This document shows, piece by piece, positions 44,841-54,345 of a stretch of DNA of 64,000 nt; the stretch's first letter is position 1; each line of letters begins with the position of its first letter. Source of the stretch: Ditibartonella choladocola (GTDB lineage Bacteria; Pseudomonadota; Alphaproteobacteria; Rhizobiales; Rhizobiaceae); NCBI RefSeq assembly GCF_002007565.1, contig NZ_CP015625.1, positions 2,170,001-2,234,000 of the forward strand. Direction: 5' to 3'. Made by a program: the position numbers and the translations under genes. The notes under the pieces are model-generated. The model saw only the letters and a program-made list of their open reading frames with translations, was not told where the DNA came from and made no database searches.

Positions 44841-46034
44841 TTATCGTTTGTTGCTGATTTGTTGTGACTGTGAATCAGAGTTGGCGTGCCTGTTGTGGTA
44901 AGGATTGGAATTTTCAAGATTGCGATGAACAAGGTTGTTAATGTCTTCGTTGAAAACATTTGCGGCAACTGACTGCATATCGTCTTGTGAGTGCGCTATT
45001 TGTTTTTTGATGTCTATGTTCAAATATTGGAGCCAACTTAGCGCGCCTTGTTGGTTGGATGAACTGTTTTCATTCAAAGGATTGTAATTATGGGCACCCA
45101 TTTCAAAATAGGCTTTATTTTCACCGATAATGTCTAATGCGTCAGATCTATTGATATAATAATTGAGGATTTCATTATTTTGTGAGTAATTTTCATATTT
45201 TTGACTGGCAATATCGGGCTTCATACTGCCTTGTGTTGCCAGCATATAGATAGAATAGCCATCAGGAGCTTTGTCTATTTTTAAGCGTCCATCAGGTAGT
45301 GATTCTGACCAATTCGGAGACTGCGTTTCTGATTTATATATTTCTGATCCATCTGGTCGGATGACTTTGATCGTTGAGACAGTGTGTAACAAATCGGCAG
45401 ATAGCAATCCATTTTGACAATTCGCAACATGCTTTAAATCAAGAGCATCATGAAACCTGATCACATCTGCAAACGTTTTATCTTCCGTTTTACCGTAGCG
45501 CTCCATGGCGTTAATTCTGCTGCTCCTATGGTTAAGTGCCATCATATGTAAACTGACATTTAATGGACCAGGCCAACTATCTGCTGTATACGACACATCA
45601 AGCTGATGACCATCATATATCTGATAGACCAGAAAATCTTTTATATTATGGGCGTTGTTAGTTTTCTCGATATATTGAGCATCATTATCCAGTGCGTGAG
45701 CGAAAAGCTTGCGAGACCATGTATTTATGATTTCGTTTGTATGATATTGATGCGTGCCATTAAGAGCATAGCCAAACGTCTTTTCAATATTTGGCACCAG
45801 ACTTTTAAGCAAGTGATAATCGGTTACAACCGTATGTGACTCAGCAGACATAATAAGGTTAGCAATATGATCACTCTTACCAGAACCAGATTGGCCGGCC
45901 ACCATTGTTACCGTTGTGCCGCGTCCTTGCCGATCGGCATAAAACTCTGAACCTGGTACTATTTTTGTTTCAAATATACGGTCAAGTTCTTTCTGACTTG
46001 TTTGGAAAAAGTTTAATGTACCATCTATTAGCAT
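44841..46034 (-). CDS. Zeta-toxin-like P-loop protein C
   Basis: 397 residues. Walker A G-Q-S-G-S-G-K-S-D keeps the lysine. V-V-T-D-Y-H-L-L replaces the usual D-D region, and K-V-I-R-P-D-G-S-E-I-Y is conserved. The catalytic motifs are looser than in A and B, so activity is uncertain. The C-terminus is polar and basic (ends I-S-N-K-R). The ATG overlaps the end of the broken integrase frame (ATGCTAA). Confidence 0.8.
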   Translation of the reverse strand: MLIDGTLNFFQTSQKELDRIFETKIVPGSEFYADRQGRGTTVTMVAGQSGSGKSDHIANLIMSAESHTVVTDYHLLKSLVPNIEKTFGYALNGTHQYHTNEIINTWSRKLFAHALDNDAQYIEKTNNAHNIKDFLVYQIYDGHQLDVSYTADSWPGPLNVSLHMMALNHRSSRINAMERYGKTEDKTFADVIRFHDALDLKHVANCQNGLLSADLLHTVSTIKVIRPDGSEIYKSETQSPNWSESLPDGRLKIDKAPDGYSIYMLATQGSMKPDIASQKYENYSQNNEILNYYINRSDALDIIGENKAYFEMGAHNYNPLNENSSSNQQGALSWLQYLNIDIKKQIAHSQDDMQSVAANVFNEDINNLVHRNLENSNPYHNRHANSDSQSQQISNKR

Positions 46035-46600
46035 GGCATTAGTTCCGTGAAGTCAAGTTTGATTTTGTTCATGCAAAACTGGGAAATTTTTAGATAGATT
46101 AAAGGCGCCTTCTTCATCTGCCTTTCATGCAGGCTTAATCCGCATGGAGTGTATATAGGAGGAGGTATACGTGTTATTGAATGAATGAGGCTGTCTTTAA
46201 CATATGCCTCACGCAGCCTTGTTTCATATTGTTTGCGAAGTGACCTAATAGAGTCTGTTTTTTCTATAAGACCTTTTTTGGCAAGACATTTATTGACATT
46301 GTTTACAAATAAATCCGGTTTTTTGAAAACGCCACGATGACCACTCGGCATTAGCTGATAAGCATGAAGAGCGGCACCAACCAGCGGTATGATGCGAGTG
46401 TCACCGGCGCACTTAGGTTTCCATGTCTCATTTTCACAAATTTCTATGTGAGGAATTTCGTGATCCAAATGAATGTTCTCATATGAAAGATTCAAAATCT
46501 CACTAATACGCGCACCTGTTTCAGGTCAGTGCATATAATGCTGTTTTAATTTCAATCGAAAAATCAGCAAGTGCGTTGTTTTGCAAAAGGCTTTCTGTAC
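46028..46600 (-). pseudogene. Tyrosine-recombinase (integrase) C-terminal fragment, frameshifted
   Basis: The intact part (46028-46495) reads R-I-I-P-L-V-G-A-A-L-H-A-Y, then S-I-R-S-L-R-K-Q-Y-E-T-R-L and G-L-S-L-H-E-R-Q, matching phage-type integrases of alphaproteobacteria. Upstream, I-E-I-K-T-A-L-Y-A-L-T and E-T-G-A-R-I-S-E-I join only across a frameshift near 46526. The N-terminal arm is missing. The R-H-x-x-R box is changed to R-K-Q-Y-E and the tyrosine cannot be placed, so it is inactive. Confidence 0.8.
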
Positions 46601-46603
46601 AAA

Positions 46604-47659
46604 TCATTTGCTTACTCCGGCTTCAAGTTGATTTTCGCTGATCGCGTACATGTGTTTAACAAGACTTAGAATACCGACTTCAGCTAACGATGAGCGCAAG
46701 CTACGCTCACCCATGGTCATTAAATCTGTGTTAAAATCATCATTTTGAGGCGTTATGATTGTGACAGAGATACCAAAGGATTCAGCCTTCGCTTGTAGCT
46801 TTTTGGCTGCCTTAAATCCTGCCTCATCATTATCTTGAGCAATAATCAAATGTTTCACTAGTCTTGGTATTCTGAAAAGACTCAAGTGATTGGCGGATAG
46901 GCATGCAGCCATTGGTAATTGGTGCATCACTTGCTTTAAGGATAGAACCGTCTCGATCCCTTCTCCAACGAGCAGAATATTTTTAGCCCTACCAAAACGG
47001 ACTGCCTGACCTGAAATACGCCCCAAAGACTTGACATTGCTGGATAAGGTTTGATCCTTATGGCCATCGGGTGTTAAGTAGGTGCGCTGGATGCCGGTAA
47101 TCATACCTGTAAGGTCGGTTATACCTGCAACTAATGCCGGCATTGATATCTGTTCACCCGTTTCCGTTCGATAAAAACAGTTGGACATAAATCGTAATGG
47201 TTGGCCATCGTATAGTTTTTTTATTTTGCGGTTCGACAGGTACTTTTCGGCAATTGATCCTCTAATAGAAGTCGTCGCAGCGTAAAGTCGTTTAGCAGTA
47301 TCCGTCTTATTAAGATTTCTTCTATTGTTTGTTGAGGCGATACTAATTTCAGCGTATCGTGTAGTTGTAAGAAAACTTTCTATACGATCTAAAGTATCCA
47401 TGAATGATGTCGTTCCAGTTGATTTTGCAATCAAATCGATGACATCACCATATTCGCCAGTAGCAAAATCTACCCAACGGCCAATTTTATCAGGGCATTG
47501 ATCAGACAATCTAACACTTAAAGATTGTCCTTTTGAATTATTTATATCGCCGACTAGCCAATAACGGCCTTGTTTTTTGCCAGCACTCAAATAACGCCGA
47601 CACACAGCTTCGATATTCACCGTAAGCTGGCGCCTTATTTCATTCAGATCTTTTTTCAT
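46604..47659 (-). CDS. Toprim-domain primase-like protein (DUF7146 type)
   Basis: 351 residues. The N-terminal half resembles the primase zinc-finger region but without its cysteines (G-R-W-V-D-F-A-T-G-E-Y-G-D-V-I-D-L-I). The toprim domain has the catalytic Glu in L-V-G-E-G-I-E-T-V (E233) and D-x-D in I-A-Q-D-N-D-E-A-G (D276, D278). This protein type is common on alphaproteobacterial conjugative elements next to a strawberry-notch helicase. The ATG directly follows that helicase's stop. Probably primes incoming single-stranded plasmid DNA. Confidence 0.88.
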   Translation of the reverse strand: MKKDLNEIRRQLTVNIEAVCRRYLSAGKKQGRYWLVGDINNSKGQSLSVRLSDQCPDKIGRWVDFATGEYGDVIDLIAKSTGTTSFMDTLDRIESFLTTTRYAEISIASTNNRRNLNKTDTAKRLYAATTSIRGSIAEKYLSNRKIKKLYDGQPLRFMSNCFYRTETGEQISMPALVAGITDLTGMITGIQRTYLTPDGHKDQTLSSNVKSLGRISGQAVRFGRAKNILLVGEGIETVLSLKQVMHQLPMAACLSANHLSLFRIPRLVKHLIIAQDNDEAGFKAAKKLQAKAESFGISVTIITPQNDDFNTDLMTMGERSLRSSLAEVGILSLVKHMYAISENQLEAGVSK

Positions 47660-50600
47660 TCACGCACCTTTTGTTGTGGTGCTGACGACTGGATAGGCTT
47701 TTAGGAGTTCTTGTAGAATTTTGGGACCACAGTGATCATTTGGAATGAAAAGACGGCGCCTTGAATCCTTGATCTCAGAAAAGAGGCCAATGGCACGCAG
47801 TCGATCCTGCATTGATGGGAGATGGTTTAGAACTTCAATTCGATATTCGTGCATAAAACGAACGCGATTGACTTCCAAATCGTCAGCCAAGTTTAATTTC
47901 AAATTTCCGTCTTGGATTTCTTTAAATACCTGATCGGGATTCAGGTTCGTCATATTTGAATGAGACGATGCCCATGTAACTGGGACTCTTCTTCCGATAA
48001 TACGTTCATTATTATCAGTTTGCAATAGGAAAATTCTTTTGTGTTGTGAAGGAAGATCTTTCCAAACTGGTAAAAGTAATCCAGTCACAATTTTGAATTG
48101 ATCGGTGTTATATTCCGGTAGCTGCTGGATTTCGTCTTCCCAAGCAATACAAAATTCTTCCTGACAATATTCTTCCCAATAGGTATCTTTAAACTGGTTT
48201 TTCGAAAAATAGTCTCTAGAGGTCGGTCGCTGCAACATTACACGTTCAACAATATCCCCGTTGTCGAGCATAATTGTCGGAGCTGACATTAGCAAAGCTG
48301 CATGACCTGATTTTTTATTGAGTACCAACTTGCTTGGGATACGGTGATGCTCAGACAGAATATCATTGAGCGAAATCGCTTTGTTTCGGATTTTACGCTC
48401 AATTGTGAGAACTCTGGTGATGGCACCGGTTCGTGCGTGTTTTGCATAACTGACATCTTCGAGAATGCGGAAACTCTCACCACGCATATATTCTGTGCCC
48501 TGATCGTAGTTTCCAGCAGCCTTTGCACCTTCAACTTTAGCAATGAGTAATTTTTCAAGCTCGCCGAAGAGAAGATCCTGCATATGAATTTTGAGAGCTA
48601 GAAGACGGTTAAGAAAGGTCTGAATACGCGGCAGGTCTTGCTTAATTGTTCCACCTTCTTTGAGTTTTAGTCCGGTAATGGATTTAAAGGTTTCATAATT
48701 ACAACCAATGACTTTATCTTCAGCGAGCATGAGGTAAAGTTGATAAAGCGCAGCAGTCGCAAATGAGCTTTCCAGATTATCTTCAGGACGAAACAATCCT
48801 TGACCTGCAGTTTGGCGTTGGCCTTTTGAAATGGCGCCGAGCGTATCAAGACGACGCGAAATCGTAGAAATGAAGCGCTTTTGGGCTTTGACGTTGGTGA
48901 CAACAGGTGCAAATACTGGCGGATGTTTCTGATTGGTTCTATGCGTTCGGCCAAGCCCCTGAATTGCCACATCCGCTCGCCAACCGGGTTCAAGTAGATA
49001 ATGATAGCGACGTAGCTGGTTCTTACAATTTTTATCGGCGTGATAACTTCGACCTGTGCCGCCGGCTTCACTAAATACAAGAATACGCTTTTTGCCGCTC
49101 ATAAAAGCATCTGTCTCTGCTAGATTGGCAAGCGCTGGTCTTGATTGCACCTTCAAAACGTCACCTTCGCGAATTATACGGCGGCTGCGACCGGTAATCT
49201 CGGCCACTTCATCTGTGCCGAAATATTGAATGATCTGGTCTAATGCACATGGAACAGCAGGCAAGCTCGCAACTGTGATAAGCAGATCATCACGCATTTT
49301 AACTGCCTGTTGGTTAATGACGGCATTATTATTTTCGTCATAGGCTGGTTTAGATCGGATTTCTTTGTTCTCATCTTCATAAATCTCATGGAGCTGAACC
49401 GGAAAGGCATGACGAAGATATTGCAGGACGTATTCTCGCGGTGTTACATCAACCTGCAGATCATTCCATTGTGATGGTGGTATTTCTGCGAGACGTCGTT
49501 CCTGTACAGCTTCACCAGTCGAAATGATTTGTATGACTGGCGCAAAACCTTCTTTCAGCTTTTGCTTGATCGATTTAATGAGTGTTGGCGTTGCCATGGA
49601 GATAATGAGATGGTTGAAAAATCGCTGTTTGGTAGACTCGAAGGCAGAACGTGCGGATGACATAGCATTGCGCGCTAGTGATGAACCGTCTCTGCTGATA
49701 TTGGTTGCTTCGAGCGCGTCTGTCAGATTGTTATGGATGACCTGAAAAGCTTCGGCATAGGTGTCATATATTTCGATCTGGTTATCTGTGAGTGTGTGGT
49801 CAACAGTTTCATATTCAACGCCCTCATAGGAAAGAGAACGTGCATTATAAAGACCAAGCATTTTCAAATCGCGTGCAAAGACCTCTTTGCCAGCCACACC
49901 AGCATCATCCAACATAGTCACAAATTCTACACGGTTATGGAACGGGAAGTTGGCATTGCCCCAAAGCCCAAGGCGTTCAGCATAGGCTAGATTGATAACA
50001 TCCGTTGCACTGGTGGCCGATAGATAGACAATGCGCGCATTAGGCAACAGGCGTTGCAGCAATAGTCCAACACGGCCTTGTTGTGACGCATGAGCCTCTC
50101 GTTGTTCGTTCTTAACAGGAGCAGCATTCGCCAAAGCATGGGATTCATCAAGGATGATGACACCATCATAGTCTTTACCGAACCATTTAACGATCTGGTT
50201 GATACGCTTTTCATCATTGCCTTTTTGCTCTGACCGCAATGTAGAATAAGTCGTATAGAGAATGCCTTCGCCAATGCTGACAGATGTGCCGTAAGGAAAG
50301 CGAGAGAGTGGTGTGATTTGCAGTGGTTCCATCAGTAAAGCCGACCAATCGCGGCGTGCATCTTCAATCAAAGCTTCGGATTTCGAGATCCAGATGGCTT
50401 TTTGACGGCCTTTCAACCAATTATCGAGAACAATACCAGCAGCTTGACGGCCTTTGCCGACACCTGTTCCATCGCCAAGCTGATAGCCCTGCCTGAATTG
50501 GATAGCTTCTGGATGATCGGCTGAAATTTGTGAAAGATGGTCTTGGTTTTCATTCAACAACCAATGGCCCGGAAGGTAATGGCTGTGTGCTTCACCGGCA

Positions 50601-51949
50601 TAAATGATAGTTTCAAGCTGAACATCTGATAGAATACCGTCATCAATGATTTTCTGGTAGGTATGTGGGTGGTAATTTGGTTTGGGTGGTGCTACCGAAG
50701 CCATAGCCACCGATTGAACAATCTTGTCAGGGTGTGGTTTGGCGCCTTTGATCGATATAGACTGCAACTGATAAGGTTCATAAATAGTAGAGCCAGAGTT
50801 CTCGGCATTTGCATGCCATTCAATCGTTTCATACTGAAGTTCCGTAACATCTTCTCGCGTAACAGTGATATTGGCTGCTTTGGCGGCTGTTCTGGGTTTA
50901 AGTGGCAGTATTGCCTTATTCAAATATGAGACGGTTGCGCGGTATTGAGGATCAAATTCGGCTTTCTCTCTATCTGGCAGGCTATTGATGGCTGTAGTAA
51001 TGTCATCAATCGATTGGGCCTCAATGAAAGTTGCTGCACCAAGATCAGGTTTTTTATCGAAAATAGACAATCGGGTATTTACAGTAGTGCCATGCTTGGC
51101 AAATGCGCCTCGACCGAGTAGAATTGAACAGCGCAGGGTTGCCTTTTTATTCAATGTCTCGAATTCGGATTGTTTCGCTGATGGAATAAAGCCTTCACCC
51201 GTAATTGCGACAAGCCGTCCTCCTTCACAAAGGCGATCCATTGATGAATTGATATGGGCAAAGGTCGCTTCAGGCATGCGTCGATTGACATTGATCATTG
51301 AGGAAAATGGTGGGTTGATGAGAACAATACTTGGCTGAATATAGGCTGGCAGACGATCATTAATCTGAATCCCATCATATTGAGTGACGGATGAAGTATG
51401 GAATAATCGCTCCAGTACCGATTTACGCAAATCGGCATATTCATTCAGTTGTAACCGCGAACCGAAAAGTTCTGCAAAAATTGCCAATAGGCCATTACCA
51501 GCGGAAGGTTCAAGGACTAGATCTTCCGTTGTTAATTTTGCTGCCAGACTTGCGGCATAAGAGAGAATGAGCGGCGTTGAAAATTGCTGGAGGTCAATGC
51601 TTTCATCGGATCGTACTGAATGGGTCGGCAAGAGCTGCTGCATTTTTTCAATCTGGTGGATGAAAACGGCAGGCTTGATGTATCTGGTTAAGAGAAGCCG
51701 GCCATATTTTCGTAAAAACAAAACTTGAGCGATTTCGCAGGCATCATAGCCCATCTTGAATGACCATGCCCCCGTAGTATCTGAGCCGCCAAAGCGTTCA
51801 CTCATAATTTGTCGCAAGTCTTTAATTTCAACTTTTCGCCCTTGTTCCAAATAGGCTAAAATGGCTTGACCAGCGTTGAACAAGGCATCGGATGCTCTCC
51901 GATAGGTTGGAATAGCGGATGTATCGATTGTTTGTGCTGCAAAACCCAT
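47660..51949 (-). CDS. Methyltransferase/strawberry-notch helicase fusion
   Basis: 1429 residues; GGGAG ribosome site. The N-terminal adenine-methyltransferase-like domain has L-E-P-S-A-G-N-G (146-153) and N-P-P-F (212-215). The strawberry-notch SF2 helicase core has G-D-G-T-G-V-G-K-G (492-500), D-E-S-H-A-L (601-606) and L-S-A-T-S-A, followed by the SBNO C-terminal domain with F-S-E-A-G-G-T-G-R-S. This architecture is typical of large alphaproteobacterial plasmids and some phages. It may protect or remodel incoming DNA; its biochemistry is unknown to me. Confidence 0.93.
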   Translation of the reverse strand: MGFAAQTIDTSAIPTYRRASDALFNAGQAILAYLEQGRKVEIKDLRQIMSERFGGSDTTGAWSFKMGYDACEIAQVLFLRKYGRLLLTRYIKPAVFIHQIEKMQQLLPTHSVRSDESIDLQQFSTPLILSYAASLAAKLTTEDLVLEPSAGNGLLAIFAELFGSRLQLNEYADLRKSVLERLFHTSSVTQYDGIQINDRLPAYIQPSIVLINPPFSSMINVNRRMPEATFAHINSSMDRLCEGGRLVAITGEGFIPSAKQSEFETLNKKATLRCSILLGRGAFAKHGTTVNTRLSIFDKKPDLGAATFIEAQSIDDITTAINSLPDREKAEFDPQYRATVSYLNKAILPLKPRTAAKAANITVTREDVTELQYETIEWHANAENSGSTIYEPYQLQSISIKGAKPHPDKIVQSVAMASVAPPKPNYHPHTYQKIIDDGILSDVQLETIIYAGEAHSHYLPGHWLLNENQDHLSQISADHPEAIQFRQGYQLGDGTGVGKGRQAAGIVLDNWLKGRQKAIWISKSEALIEDARRDWSALLMEPLQITPLSRFPYGTSVSIGEGILYTTYSTLRSEQKGNDEKRINQIVKWFGKDYDGVIILDESHALANAAPVKNEQREAHASQQGRVGLLLQRLLPNARIVYLSATSATDVINLAYAERLGLWGNANFPFHNRVEFVTMLDDAGVAGKEVFARDLKMLGLYNARSLSYEGVEYETVDHTLTDNQIEIYDTYAEAFQVIHNNLTDALEATNISRDGSSLARNAMSSARSAFESTKQRFFNHLIISMATPTLIKSIKQKLKEGFAPVIQIISTGEAVQERRLAEIPPSQWNDLQVDVTPREYVLQYLRHAFPVQLHEIYEDENKEIRSKPAYDENNNAVINQQAVKMRDDLLITVASLPAVPCALDQIIQYFGTDEVAEITGRSRRIIREGDVLKVQSRPALANLAETDAFMSGKKRILVFSEAGGTGRSYHADKNCKNQLRRYHYLLEPGWRADVAIQGLGRTHRTNQKHPPVFAPVVTNVKAQKRFISTISRRLDTLGAISKGQRQTAGQGLFRPEDNLESSFATAALYQLYLMLAEDKVIGCNYETFKSITGLKLKEGGTIKQDLPRIQTFLNRLLALKIHMQDLLFGELEKLLIAKVEGAKAAGNYDQGTEYMRGESFRILEDVSYAKHARTGAITRVLTIERKIRNKAISLNDILSEHHRIPSKLVLNKKSGHAALLMSAPTIMLDNGDIVERVMLQRPTSRDYFSKNQFKDTYWEEYCQEEFCIAWEDEIQQLPEYNTDQFKIVTGLLLPVWKDLPSQHKRIFLLQTDNNERIIGRRVPVTWASSHSNMTNLNPDQVFKEIQDGNLKLNLADDLEVNRVRFMHEYRIEVLNHLPSMQDRLRAIGLFSEIKDSRRRLFIPNDHCGPKILQELLKAYPVVSTTTKGA

Positions 51950-52043
51950 ATTTAAAACTCCCTAAAAATGAAAAAAAGAGGCGCAAATGGCCTCTATTCG
52001 TAAAACTGTCATGGTGTGATATGCTGGGAAAAAATCTGCTGGA

Positions 52044-52439
52044 TTAACGCTCTGCTTCTAAGTGATTCATGAGCCATCCAGCGCAATCGATATGTTTAAT
52101 GATACGCTGGGTTTTTAGGTTCATGACACAAGCGCCACCACCAAACCCGTCAAGACGAGGCTTGCTACATGTATTAGACCATGCGAATCCCCAACGACCA
52201 ATTAGTTTAAACTCTTTGGCGAGTTGGCTAATATATTCTATCAGCAAATCGGGTATGCCACTTTCATCTGCGTAGAACCATAAATAAGGTGTACCTTCAG
52301 TTTCTGCCTTAACGCTGAAGCCATATTCAAAAGGCTCGCCTTCACGGTCTTGGCTCTTATTGTAAATTACAAGTGCGCGTTCATGGTGTTCTATTGGTAA
52401 TTCAAGTGTGCAAGAAAATTCAGTGTAATAATTTGCCAT
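52044..52439 (-). CDS. Hypothetical plasmid protein, 131 residues
   Basis: AGGAGA ribosome site. A mixed alpha/beta protein with a conserved-looking G-F-A-W-S-N-T-C-S-K-P-R-L-D-G-F-G-G-G-A pattern. I do not recognise the family, but the layout resembles small proteins that accompany phage and plasmid replication modules. Last gene before the helicase. Confidence 0.75.
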   Translation of the reverse strand: MANYYTEFSCTLELPIEHHERALVIYNKSQDREGEPFEYGFSVKAETEGTPYLWFYADESGIPDLLIEYISQLAKEFKLIGRWGFAWSNTCSKPRLDGFGGGACVMNLKTQRIIKHIDCAGWLMNHLEAER

Positions 52440-52450
52440 TGAAATATCTC

Positions 52451-53038
52451 CTAATAATCGGACATGAGTCCAATTGTCATGATGCGATGGGTGATTTCAG
52501 GATTGGATGGATCTGCAGAACCAAAGTTGACATCGTCTTTATTGTGATAGTCGATCTTAAAATATGCTTTGGTGTCCTCAATCTCCACCATAGCAAAATC
52601 ATGCTGACCGTATGGATCATTGTCTTTGTCGAAATCATCAAAAGACCGGATCTTTTTTAGCAATTTAGATCTCAAATCATCTGGTAAATTATAAAATGTG
52701 CTGGTGAAATGTATTTTGCCGCCGATGCCGTGTTTTCGAAGTTTGTCATTGAGTTCGACAACTTTTGCGACATTTTTGTTTTGATCATATTGGATGCATA
52801 AAGATATTAAGATTGCAGTGAGTTTCTTAGGCATCGGGACAAGATGGTTAAACGTAAAGCTATAATTCTTGACGGTAGCACGATGGAGTGTCCCAGTTGG
52901 TGGCTTGCCATTGACACATGTAATAACCCATAGCCTTAAAGGATAATGATGGCTTCTATCTACCAATGTGTATTCGGCATGCCCGTCTGAGTAATTGTGT
53001 TTTATGAGAACGTGGAAATTCGATGTAATATCATTCAT
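52451..53038 (-). CDS. DUF3768-like protein
   Basis: 195 residues from the ATG with GAGAG 8 bases upstream. The C-terminal half has the DUF3768 pattern: L-N-D-K-L-R, F-D-D-F-D-K-D-N-D-P-Y-G-Q-H-D-F-A and F-K-I-D-Y-H, ending I-M-T-I-G-L. The N-terminal ~90 residues are additional. Function of the family is unknown; it is a regular passenger of Rhizobiales plasmids. Confidence 0.85.
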   Translation of the reverse strand: MNDITSNFHVLIKHNYSDGHAEYTLVDRSHHYPLRLWVITCVNGKPPTGTLHRATVKNYSFTFNHLVPMPKKLTAILISLCIQYDQNKNVAKVVELNDKLRKHGIGGKIHFTSTFYNLPDDLRSKLLKKIRSFDDFDKDNDPYGQHDFAMVEIEDTKAYFKIDYHNKDDVNFGSADPSNPEITHRIMTIGLMSDY

Positions 53039-53063
53039 ATTTTCATCTCTCATTATCTATTGT

Positions 53064-53291
53064 TCACTTATTGTTCCATTCACTATCCTTTATATGAAAT
53101 TCATGAACATTGCCCCTGAACTGACAGCTTTCGCACATCATAGGTGATATAGCAGACCATGTAGGATTGTTATTGTCATCCTCTTCCCATCCATCATTTA
53201 CCAATAGAACCCATAGCTGCGTTTGCACTTTGAGAGAATGGCTTGTCTGACAACGTGGGCAGCGATAACCCCAGTATCCTTCTGCTGACAT
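53064..53291 (-). CDS. Small zinc-ribbon protein
   Basis: 75 residues with two C-x-x-C pairs (C-P-R-C and C-E-S-C) about 38 residues apart, typical of a zinc ribbon. Trp-rich between. Probably nucleic-acid or protein binding. Part of a string of four small genes with gaps of 2-25 bp. Confidence 0.78.
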   Translation of the reverse strand: MSAEGYWGYRCPRCQTSHSLKVQTQLWVLLVNDGWEEDDNNNPTWSAISPMMCESCQFRGNVHEFHIKDSEWNNK

Positions 53292-53306
53292 ATGAACCTC
53301 CTATTT

Positions 53307-53600
53307 TTATTCGTCCATATTTTCTTCATCAAATGGCACTTCATCCCATTCAGCATCGTCGGTTTCATTGCGTGGGTGACTGGCAATTAGATAATTCAGA
53401 CGATTAACCAGATGAAAGCCGGGGATAAGAAATCGCTTATCGTCCACTTCAACGAGCGTCCAAACACATTTAATGTTGGTTTTTTTGACACGTTTAAGGT
53501 CATCGCCGTAAGTCTCAAAAAGCTCGCTATATTCGGCGTTCATCTTGGATGGCCCAAAGCGTTCGAGCCAAGCATCAAAATTTTTGTCGGTCTTAGTCAT
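53307..53600 (-). CDS. Small acidic hypothetical protein, 97 residues
   Basis: Acidic at the C-terminus (E-W-D-E-V-P-F-D-E-E). Contains V-D-D-K-R-F-L-I-P-G-F-H-L-V-N-R-L. No family recognised. Starts two bases after the stop of the preceding small gene, so the two are translationally linked. Confidence 0.75.
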   Translation of the reverse strand: MTKTDKNFDAWLERFGPSKMNAEYSELFETYGDDLKRVKKTNIKCVWTLVEVDDKRFLIPGFHLVNRLNYLIASHPRNETDDAEWDEVPFDEENMDE

Positions 53601-53602
53601 TT

Positions 53603-53818
53603 TTATTCCTCGTTGTTTTCTTCAGAAACGTCATAGACACGGACAATAAACCGTTGTCCGTGTGGCAGATCAATTTCAAAGCCTTGATCGATCAAATTGA
53701 CTTGTTCATAGTCAAAGTCCCGTATTTCATCATTTTCAGAGTTGTTTTGCGCTATTTCAGCATAATGTTCATATGCCTCCATGAGCCTTGCGCCCATAGA
53801 AGTTTCCGATAGAGCCAT
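53603..53818 (-). CDS. Small acidic hypothetical protein, 71 residues
   Basis: Strongly acidic, with a helical N-terminus and a beta-rich end (F-E-I-D-L-P-H-G-Q-R-F-I-V-R-V). First gene of the 53.8-52.0 kb string. No family recognised. Confidence 0.72.
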   Translation of the reverse strand: MALSETSMGARLMEAYEHYAEIAQNNSENDEIRDFDYEQVNLIDQGFEIDLPHGQRFIVRVYDVSEENNEE

Positions 53819-54054
53819 ATCTATTCTCCTATGTAATTTTTATCGGATGAAGTGTGTGCTTTAATGCTGTTGCTTAATCTGTGTGAACCAGCTTTATACG
53901 CCACAAAAGCATATTGCCGAACAAGCCATCGCTATCTGTGCAAACGACAAGATCGTATTCTGGTTTTCAAACTTTGTTTTAGCTAAATATTGATCACTTG
54001 CTTTGACAGATAATATTTTTAATATCTAAAGTGCATAAGAAAGGAATTAAAAAT

Positions 54055-54333
54055 ATGGTTATACAAAACCAAATTGTTTATGAAGTTTTTGATGAAATTA
54101 ATCAGCTAGGTTCTATTAGTGCTCGTGCTCAAACCAATGATGAATGGATACAGAGAAATGAATTATCTATAGCTGCGACCTGCTATGCTCTCTCACCCGA
54201 AAATGGCACAGGCTATCCACCACGAGAATGGCCTTGGCAAGCTTCAGCATGGAACCCATCAACAAGATATCGTAACTTGATAAAGGCAATTGCTTTGTTA
54301 ATGATTGAAATACAAAATACAAAACAAGAATAA
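54055..54333 (+). CDS. Small phage/plasmid-type hypothetical protein
   Basis: 92 residues from the ATG preceded by AAAGGAA; an in-frame GTG 24 bases upstream is unlikely. The second half has E-W-P-W-Q-A-S-A-W-N-P-S and R-Y-R-N-L-I-K-A-I-A-L-L-M-I-E-I, a pattern I associate with a common phage protein of unknown function. One of only two plus-strand genes in the right half. Its stop is 12 bp from the facing DUF7007 gene. Confidence 0.75.
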   Translation: MVIQNQIVYEVFDEINQLGSISARAQTNDEWIQRNELSIAATCYALSPENGTGYPPREWPWQASAWNPSTRYRNLIKAIALLMIEIQNTKQE

Positions 54334-54345
54334 TGATGAAAATAT

